Shown here piece after piece: positions 1 to 5,639 of a stretch of DNA of 5,639 nt (positions within the stretch are counted from its first letter, which is position 1; the number at the start of each line of letters is the position of its first letter). The position numbers and the translations under genes are program-made. The DNA is taken from the NCBI GenBank assembly GCA_937923225.1, contig CALAKR010000397.1, forward strand, positions 1 to 5,639, read 5' to 3'. The notes under the pieces are model-generated. The model ran no database searches, was not told where the DNA came from, and worked only from the letters and a program-made list of their open reading frames with translations. The DNA comes from an uncultured Aquabacterium sp. GTDB lineage: Bacteria; Pseudomonadota; Gammaproteobacteria; Burkholderiales; Burkholderiaceae_C.

Positions 1-328
1 GGGCGTAGTCCTGTTCGGCCAGGCGTTGCAGGTCGGCGACGCTGACCGGGCGATCCCGCCAATCGAGCTCGCGCACACGCAGTTCGGCGCGCTTGGCCAC
101 CCATTGCAACGGCTCGCTGAGGTGGCTTTCGGTCCAGAACCCAGTGCGCAGGATTTCATGGCGATCGACCATGTGCTGCCAGGCCGCAATGAAGCGCGCG
201 TTGTCCAGCCCTTGTACCTGCACACTGGTTTGGCTGACGTACAGCCCCTGTTGGGCGGCTTCGAGGGTATGGAACAGGATGCCCTGTTGCATCGGCGACA
301 GCGGGTACAGGTCTTCGACAGCCCCGGC
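1..328 (-). other. Condensation (C) domain of the following module, N-terminal part
   Basis: Only the first quarter of this domain is in the window. It shows DLYPLSPMQQG (281-313) followed by ILFHTL, then RHEILRTGF (137-163), and leaves the window before its HHxxxDG motif. Its SPMQQGILFH opening and its position directly after an E domain suggest a DCL-type domain that accepts the D-residue made by the preceding module. Its presence shows that the complete module is internal and not the last one of this protein, and that chain growth continues in the same polypeptide. Confidence 0.92.
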
Positions 329-1115
329 CGGCACCGGCAAGCGGTCCAGCTGCGCCTGGCTCAGCCCTGCGAGCGGGAAGTCGGACGGGGTCAGGCAGGG
401 GTGCTCCAAGGTCAGGCAGTGTTCAATGACCGCACGTAGCTCGCCCACATAGGCCTGGGCCAGTTCCTCGATGGTGCCCGCGGCGAACCGCTGGCGGCTG
501 AAGGTGAAGTCCAGCTTCAGGGCGCCCTCGAACACCTGCCCGTTGATGGTCAAGGCATTGCCCAGCGGCGCCTGATCACTGACCTGGCGCCCACCGCTCT
601 GCGCAGCCGGGGCGAACAGCGCGTCGTCCTCACGTGCGGCGCTGGCGTCGAACTGGCCCAGGTAGTTGAAGGTGATGCGTGGCTGCGCCAGGGTGGCCAA
701 TGCCTGGCGGGTGGCCGCATCGCCCAGATAACGCAGCACTCCAAAGCCAAGGCCCTTGTCCGGGATGGCACGCAGGTGCTCCTTGACCTGCTTGATGGTG
801 TCCCCCACTGGCCCCGCCACCGGCAGTTTCACTGGGAACAGGCTGGTGAACCAGCCCACGGTACGGGTGAGGTCGACGTCGTCGAACAGCGTCTCGCGGC
901 CGTGGCCTTCCAACTCGATCAATGCCGCCTGCTCGCCCGTCCATTGGCAGATCACCCGCGCCAGGGCGGTCAGCAGCAGGTCATTGACTTGGGTGCGGTA
1001 AGCGGCCGGGGCCTGCTGAAGCAGTTGTCGGGTCAGCGCTGGATCCAGTTCAACCTGCACGGTGTGGGCGTCGCCCACCTGCTGGCTGCCTTGGGCATCT
1101 TCGCCAGGCAACGTC
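1..1115 (-). repeat. Module-scale repeat, copy 2 (E C-terminal half plus C start)
   Basis: This stretch is homologous to 4525-5639 at a constant offset of 4,524 bp (1,508 codons). The offset was checked at EGHGRE, FNYLGQFD and DLYPLSPMQQG; it is identical each time, and the interdomain linkers I aligned also have equal length. The repeat reaches both window edges, so its true extent is not known. It reflects duplication of NRPS modules, not a mobile element. Confidence 0.88.
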
Positions 1116-4100
1116 TGGGCAAAGCCCTGCAGTTGGGCCTGCCAGTAGGCCAGTTGCTGGCATAGGGTTTCGCTTCGGGCGTGGGCTTGCAGGCGTTCAG
1201 CCCAGGCCTTGTAGGCGCTGGTCTTGGCCGGCAGGCTGAGCGGCTGCCCGGTCAGGCACTGCTGGTAAGCCTGTTGCAGGTCCTCGAACAGAATGCGCCA
1301 CGACACGCCATCGACCACCAGGTGATGGATCGCCAGCAGTAAGCGCTGACTGCCATCGGCCAGGGTGGCCAACACCGCGCGCAGCAGCGGGCCCTGGGCC
1401 AGGTCCAGGCTACGCTGGGCATCGTCGCACAGGGCGGTGAGGGCCTGGGCATCGGTCACCTCGCGTTGCCACAGCAGCGCCTGGGCACTGTCGCCGTGGC
1501 AGGCCTGCCAACCCTGCTCGCCTTCACTGAAGCGCAGGCGCAGGGCATCGTGGTGGTGCACCAACGCCTGCAACGCCTGCTCCAGCGCAGCCCCTTGAAG
1601 CGGCGCGCTCGGCACCAGCAACACCGACTGGTTCCAGTGGTGACGCTGGGCAATGGCCTCACTGAAGAAGCTGTGCTGCACAGGGAGCAACGGCGTGCTG
1701 CCGGTGACCGCACCTTGGTCGATCTGCAGAGCTGTGTCTGCCGTGCCAACGACCTGGGCCAAGGCCCGGAGGGTCTGGTGCTGGAACAACGCTTTCGGGG
1801 TCAGGTGCAGCCCCAGTTGCCGCGCTCGGCTGACCACCTGAATGGAGATGATCGAGTCACCGCCCAGCTCGAAGAAGTTATCGTCCACCCCGACCTGCTC
1901 AAGCTTCAGCACGTCTTGCCAGACTGTGGCCAACTGCTGTTCGAGCGCTGTCTGCGGGGCGGCGAAGGCATGCCGGCTAGCGGCCTCGGGTAGCGGCAGC
2001 GCCTTGCGGTCGATCTTGCCGCTTGGGCTCAATGGCAGGCTGTCGAGCACCACCAGGTGCGCCGGCACCATGTAGTCCGGCAGGCTCGCTTTCAAGGCAT
2101 CGCGCAGCGTGACCGCAGCCACCTGCGTGACCACGTAGCCCACCAGTTGCGGCCCATTGGGGCCAGGCTGCGCCATGACCAGCGCCTCGCTGACACCGGC
2201 CTGCGCCAGCAGGCAAGTCTCGATCTCGCCCAGCTCGATACGGAAGCCACGGATCTTCACCTGATGGTCCACCCGGCCGACGTATTCGATCACGCCATCG
2301 GCACGGTAGCGCGCCAGGTCGCCCGTGCGGTACAAGCGCCCGCCGTTGCCGCCGAACGGGTCGGGCAGGAAGCGCTCGGCGGTCAGCGCACTGCGGCCGA
2401 AATAGCCGCGCGCCAGCAACTGGCCGCCGATCACCAGCTCACCTACGACACCGGTCGGCACCGGCTGCCCGACGTCGTCCAGCAGGTAGATGTCCCGCCC
2501 TGGCAAAGCCGTGCCGATCGGCAAGGTGTGAGCCACGGGTTGTTCGCCCAGCACGTACGGGGTGCAGTCGAGCGTGGTGGAAGTGACCGTGGTTTCGGTC
2601 GGGCCGTAGGTGTTGAGCAGGCGCACATGGCCCAGCCCGGCCTTGTGCCAGGCGGCCATGCCTTCAGGCGGCATGGCTTCGCCGCCCGCATGAATCTGGC
2701 GCAGCTGCCCGTAGTCGCGTGGCCCTACGCTGGCGAACTGGGTGGCCAGCAGGTTCCAGTACGCGGTCGGCAGGTCGGCCACGCTGATGCCGTGGGCCAG
2801 CACCCGCTGGTAGAACGTCTCGCTGTCCCAGATTTCGTTGCCCCGCAGCATCACGGTGGCACCGCAGACCAGCGGGGCGTACAGCTGCTCGACGAAGGCA
2901 TCGAAGTTGAACGTGGCAAATTGCAGGACGCAGTCGGATGCGTGGATATCGGAATACCATTGGGCCACGAAGGCGTGGCGGGTCAAGGCACCATGGCTGA
3001 TGGCCACGCCCTTCGGCCGGCCGGTCGAGCCGGAGGTGAAGATCACGTAGGCCAGGTTGTCGGCGTGCACGCGGTTGAGCGGGTCGCTGTCGGCGCCGCT
3101 GCCGTCCTCAGGCGTATCCAGCAGCAGGCACTGCACCTGCGCGTCCAGCGCCAGTGCTTGGCGCAAGTGCGACTGGGTCAACAGCAGCGCGATGCGGCTG
3201 TCCTCGATCATCTGCTGCAAGCGCTCGCGGGGGAATTTCGGATCGAGCGGCACGTAGCCGCCGCCTGCCTTGAGCACGGCCAGCAAGGCGATGACCATCG
3301 GCGCATCGCGCTCGACGGCGATGCCGACCAGCACGTCCGGGCCCACGCCCTGGGCGATCAGGCGGTGGGCCAGGCGGTTGGCCGCCGCGTTGAGCTGGGC
3401 ATAGGTCAGCTCGGTGGTTTCAGTGATCAGCGCAGTGTGGTGCGGAACGCGCTGGGCCTGCTGCTCGAACAGCACATGGGCAGGGGCCAGGCTTGGGTAT
3501 TGACCGGCGGCCATGCCCCAGTCCTGCACCGGGGCGCGCTGGCGCCCCTCTTCGAACAGCTTCAGCTCACCCAGGCAGCGCTGGGGCGAGCCGTCCGCCA
3601 TCTGCGCCAGCAGATGGGCCAGGTGGCCTGCAACCTGAGCCATGCGTTCGGCACTGAACTGCGCCGCGTCATAGCTGTAATGCAACAACAGGTCGGCCCC
3701 GGTGCTGACGCTCAGGGTCAGCGGGTAGTTGTTCTGCTCATGGCTGTGCACGTCACCAAAGTGCAGGTCACTGACGCTGCCTTGCTGCAGCGCCTCGGAC
3801 ACAGGGTAGTTTTCGAATACCAGCAGGGTATCGAACAATCCATCGCCGCCCTGCCCGGCCCAGCGCTGCACATCACTCAGCGCACTGTGTTCGTGGTCCC
3901 GAAGTGCCAGGTTGATGCTTTGTACGGTCTGTAACCAACCGGCCAGCGCCAGCTGCGGCTCGGGCCGCGCGACCACCGGCAGGGTATTGATGAACAGGCC
4001 GATCTGCTGCTCGATGCCCTGCAACTGCGTAGGCCGGCCCGCGACCGTAGCCCCGAATGCCACGCTGTCGTGGCCGGTGTAGCGCTGCAACAGCAACAGC

Positions 4101-5639
4101 CAGGCGGCCTGCACGAGCGTGTTGAGGGTGACTTTCTGCTGACGGGCAAAGCCGTGCAACTGTTCGGTCATCGCAGCGTCCAGGCGCCATTTCAATTCGC
4201 CTTGCCCGGTCTGGCCGGTGGCGGCGCACTTGAGCGCACGGCTCAGCCAGGTCGGCTCCTCAAGGGTGGCGAACTGTGCGCGCCAGAAGGCCTCGCTGGC
4301 CTGTTTGTCCTGGCGTTGCAACCAGCCGATGTAGTCACTGTAGCGCCCGTTCAGGCTCTGCAGCGCCTGGCCTGCGTAGTGCTGCAGCACCTCGCCAAGC
4401 AGCTGCGAATTGCTCCAGCCGTCGAGCAAGATGTGATGGCTGGTATAGATCAGCTGATAGCGATCATCCCCCGTGCGGGCCAGCGTCAAGCGCAGCAGTG
4501 GCGCCTGGGCCAGGTCGAAGCCTTGCTCGCGCTCGGCATCAGTCAGGCGCGTCAACGCAGCGTCAAGATCTTCATGGCCACGCAGGTCGATTTCACGGCA
4601 CGGCAGCTGCACCTGCTTGCGCACCCACTGCAGCGGCTGGGCCAGCCCGCCTTGCCAGAGGAACCCGCTGCGCAATATGTCATGGCGCTGCACCACCGCC
4701 TGCCAGGCCTCACGGAAACGCTCGGGCGCCAGCCCCTCGACGCTGACCGACAGCTGGTTGATGTAGTCCCCCCCTTGTTGCTCAAGCAAGCTGTGGAACA
4801 GCATGCCCTGCTGCATGGGCGAGAGCGGGTACAGGTCCTGGACGTCCGCCCAGGGCAGGCCAAGGGCGTCCAGCTGTGGCTGATCGAGCATGGCCAGCGG
4901 GAAGTCCGAAGGCGTCACCCCAGCACTGCCCGGCAACAGGCAGTGGGCGACCAGCTGGCTCAGCTCGCGTGCGTAATCCTGCGCCAACCGCTCGATGTCG
5001 CTGCGCTCGAACATCGCTTCGCTGAAGGTCCAGCCCAGGCGCAATTGGCCTGCGTACACCTGGCCGTTGATGCTCAGCCAATTGCCGAGCGGGGCCTCGG
5101 CGCCCTGTTCAGCGCCGGCGTCCTCGCTGGCTGGCACGAACAGGGCACCCTGGTCGCTGGCAAAGCTGCCGTCGAACTGGCCCAGGTAGTTGAAGGTGAT
5201 GCGCGGCTCGGCCAGGCCGTTGAGGGCTGCCTGTGACTGGGCGCTGCCCATGTAGCGCAGGGCGCCGTAGCCGATGCCCTTGTCAGGGATCGCGCGCAAC
5301 TGCTGCTTGACGCGCTTGATCGCGTCGGTCACCTCAGCGGCATCGTCCAGGCGTACCGGGAAGGCGCTGGTGAACCAGCCCACTGTGCGGGTCAGGTCGA
5401 CCTCGTCGAACAGCGCTTCACGGCCGTGCCCTTCGAGCTGGATCAGCGCCGAGGCCTGCCCAGTCCAGCGGCAGATCACGCGGGTCAGCGCGGTCAGCAG
5501 CAGGTCGTTGACCTGGGTGCGGTAGGCCGCCGGGGCCTGTTGCAGCAATTGCCGGGTCAGCGTGTCGTCCAGGCGCGTGTGTACCGTACAGGCATGGCGT
5601 TTTTCCAGGCTGGCGTGAGGACGCGCGCCTGGCAGGTGG
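1..5639 (-). CDS. Non-ribosomal peptide synthetase, internal fragment (E)-C-A-T-E-(C); probable pyoverdine side-chain synthetase
   Basis: This is an open frame through the whole window (1,879 full codons, plus-strand triplets starting at 2), with neither start nor stop present. Numbering window residue 1 at 5636-5638, the order is: partial E domain (about 1-233), C (263-692), A (722-1217), T (1228-1297), E (1314-1741) and the beginning of a second C (from about 1771). The enzyme is a cytoplasmic assembly line that activates amino acids as adenylates, holds them as thioesters on phosphopantetheine arms, and joins them into a peptide. All core motifs of the complete module look intact, so it should be functional. 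Dedicated E domains in a GC-rich Pseudomonas-like NRPS point to pyoverdine synthesis rather than a lipopeptide; this is an inference from family habits. No thioesterase, methyltransferase or other tailoring domain is seen. The gene's promoter and ribosome binding site lie beyond coordinate 5639. Confidence 0.96.
416..1699 (-). other. Epimerization (E) domain of the complete module
   Basis: This domain converts the T-bound residue to a D/L mixture so that the next DCL-type C domain can take the D form. Motifs in order are PLLPVQHSFF (1664-1693, the E-type opening), HHLVVDG continuing into VSWRIL (HHLVVDG at 1307-1327), EGHGRE (893-910), VGWFTSLFPV (830-859), PDKGLGFG (740-763) and FNYLGQFD (647-670). 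The second histidine of HHxxxDG and the first glutamate of EGHGRE, the two residues expected to do the acid-base chemistry, are both present and 138 residues apart. Its length of about 428 residues is normal and no motif is degraded, so it is expected to be active. A linker with LTPSDFPLA leads to the next C domain. Confidence 0.95.
1748..1957 (-). other. Thiolation / peptidyl carrier (T, PCP) domain
   Basis: This is a carrier domain of about 70 residues whose serine is the attachment point for the 4'-phosphopantetheine arm. The motif reads DNFFELGGDSIISIQ, with the modified serine at 1853-1855 (window residue 1262). The GGDSI form, with Asp before the Ser, is typical of carriers that pass their substrate to an E domain, where ordinary C-to-C carriers usually have GGHSL. 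That agrees with the E domain that follows after a short linker of about 16 residues. A phosphopantetheinyl transferase encoded elsewhere must activate it. Confidence 0.94.
1988..3475 (-). other. Adenylation (A) domain, predicted to activate a basic amino acid (lysine-like)
   Basis: The A domain selects the amino acid, makes the aminoacyl-AMP and loads it on the T domain. It shows A1 LTYAQLN (3389-3409), A2 LKAGGGYVPLDP (3239-3274), A3 YVIFTSGSTGRPKG (3008-3049, the ATP-binding P-loop-like motif), A4 FDAFVEQLY (from about 2905 down), A5 NTYGPTETT (from 2614 down), A6 around GELVIGGQLLARGY (about 2400-2442), A7 YRTGDLARYR (2303-2332), A8 from GRVDHQVKIRG through ELGEIE (2219-2278), and A10 LPLSPSGKIDRKAL (1997-2038) with the catalytic lysine. 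The length of about 496 residues is usual. Only about 70 residues separate A8 from the A10 lysine, so no methyltransferase is inserted. The substrate prediction rests on the pocket residues listed separately and is less certain than the domain call. Confidence 0.95.
2015..2902 (-). other. Substrate-specificity pocket of the A domain: D-A-E-D-I-A-T-V-T-K
   Basis: Aligning by eye to the GrsA phenylalanine A domain gives the ten pocket positions: D235 (2900-2902), A236 (2897-2899), E239 (2888-2890), D278 (2774-2776), I299 (2693-2695), A301 (2687-2689), T322 (2609-2611), V330 (2585-2587), T331 (2582-2584) and K517 (2015-2017). D235 normally holds the substrate amino group and K517 the carboxylate. 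The acidic pair E239 and D278 would suit a positively charged side chain. The pattern resembles the D-x-E-D-x-G-T-V-x-K form that I recall for lysine-activating pyoverdine modules, except for alanine at 301. Lysine is the first guess, ornithine or diaminobutyrate next. The positions around 299-301 (context RQIHAGGEA) are the least certain part of the hand alignment. Confidence 0.6.
3563..4852 (-). other. Condensation (C) domain, DCL-like, of the complete module
   Basis: This domain forms the peptide bond between the upstream chain (donor) and the amino acid loaded by this module (acceptor). Core motifs in order are DLYPLSPMQQG followed by MLFHSL (from 4837 downward), RHDILRSGF (4661-4687), the catalytic HHILLDG (4418-4438) with both histidines and the Asp-Gly present, and IGLFINTLPVV (3971-4003). 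A late FDTLLVFENYP stretch follows. The length of about 430 residues is normal. The SPMQQGMLFHSL opening and the position straight after an E domain fit the DCL subtype, which takes a D-configured donor and an L acceptor. The subtype call is inferred from motif style and context; a phylogenetic placement was not possible here. Confidence 0.93.
4525..5639 (-). repeat. Module-scale repeat, copy 1 (E C-terminal half plus C start)
   Basis: This is the partner of the repeat at 1-1115. The strongest block is 5354-5557 against 830-1033, where 59 of 68 encoded residues match by hand count, including a run of 24 identical residues starting at TRQLLQQAP. Similarity falls off in the linker after FNYLGQFD, where 13 of 30 residues match, although the length is unchanged. 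Confidence 0.88.
4940..5639 (-). other. Epimerization (E) domain of the preceding module, C-terminal half
   Basis: E domains equilibrate the alpha carbon of the carrier-bound residue between L and D. Only the second half is in the window; its HHxxxDG motif lies upstream of 5639. Visible motifs in order are EGHGRE (5417-5434, carrying the conserved catalytic-type glutamate), VGWFTSAFPV (5354-5383), PDKGIGYG (5264-5287) and FNYLGQFD (5171-5194). The VGWFTS and FNYLGQFD motifs separate E domains from ordinary condensation domains. After it comes a linker containing TPSDFPLA, then the next C domain. It aligns with the second E domain of this window, without gaps at any anchor checked, at a spacing of 4,524 bp. 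The activity of this copy cannot be judged fully because its histidine motif is not visible. Confidence 0.93.

Noticed and set aside
1698..2000. A possible regulatory site, small RNA or internal promoter in the interdomain linkers (A-T and T-E).
   Set aside because: The linkers are short (about 10 and 16 residues) and remain coding. I saw no convincing -10/-35 pair, terminator hairpin or RNA structure.
2057..3934. A 625-codon open frame on the plus strand, opposite the A domain and the end of the C domain.
   Set aside because: It is a shadow of the NRPS frame. In GC-rich genes with strong third-position bias the opposite strand often stays open. The predicted protein is rich in His, Gln, Arg, Ala and Val with no recognisable domain, while the minus strand here carries every A-domain motif.
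550..5081. Several shorter minus-strand open frames in the other two phases (for example 630-944, 2664-2960, 3873-4229).
   Set aside because: All start in phases other than the NRPS frame and overlap its conserved motifs, so they are out-of-frame readings of the same gene.
4070..5236. A 388-codon open frame on the plus strand opposite the C and E domains.
   Set aside because: This is the same antisense effect. It shows only low-complexity Gln/Ala/Leu/Arg composition and no conserved family, and it covers well-defined E and C motifs on the other strand.
1..5639. A possible lipopeptide synthetase, or a broken NRPS gene with a frameshift.
   Set aside because: Pseudomonas lipopeptide synthetases generally use dual C/E domains instead of separate E domains. 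All motifs from the first E domain to the last C domain stay in one frame without a stop, so I see no frameshift.

Overview
The whole window lies inside one very large gene on the minus strand that runs off both ends: a modular non-ribosomal peptide synthetase (NRPS). One minus-strand frame (codon triplets starting at plus coordinates 2, 5, 8 ... 5636) stays open for all 1,879 complete codons. Every NRPS core motif found falls in that frame, so no frameshift or stop was seen. Neither the start codon nor the stop codon is in the window.

The DNA is strongly GC-rich with GC-ending codons. The C, A, T and E motifs have the style of fluorescent Pseudomonas enzymes. Stand-alone epimerization (E) domains are typical of Pseudomonas pyoverdine (siderophore) side-chain synthetases, whereas Pseudomonas lipopeptide synthetases usually lack them. 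A pyoverdine synthetase of a putida/fluorescens-type Pseudomonas is therefore my best inference. The sequence alone does not prove it, so no gene symbol is given.

Layout in the direction of translation, from high to low coordinates: the C-terminal half of an E domain ending the preceding module (about 5639-4940); then one complete module made of C (about 4852-3563), A (about 3475-1988), T (about 1957-1748) and E (about 1699-416); then the start of the next module's C domain (about 328-1). The complete module should load one amino acid, couple it to a chain ending in a D-residue, epimerize it to D, and pass it to the next C domain. The A-domain pocket reads D-A-E-D-I-A-T-V-T-K. Its two acidic residues suggest a basic substrate, lysine being my first guess, then ornithine or diaminobutyrate.

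The E-to-C stretch occurs twice (1-1115 and 4525-5639) at an exact spacing of 4,524 bp, or 1,508 codons, which is the length of one C-A-T-E module. Anchors spread along the copies keep this spacing. The window holds no intergenic space, and I see no RNA gene, promoter, terminator, mobile element or CRISPR array. I did not find a new kind of system. The points worth a second look are the A-domain pocket, the two consecutive E-containing modules, and the uneven similarity between the two E domains.
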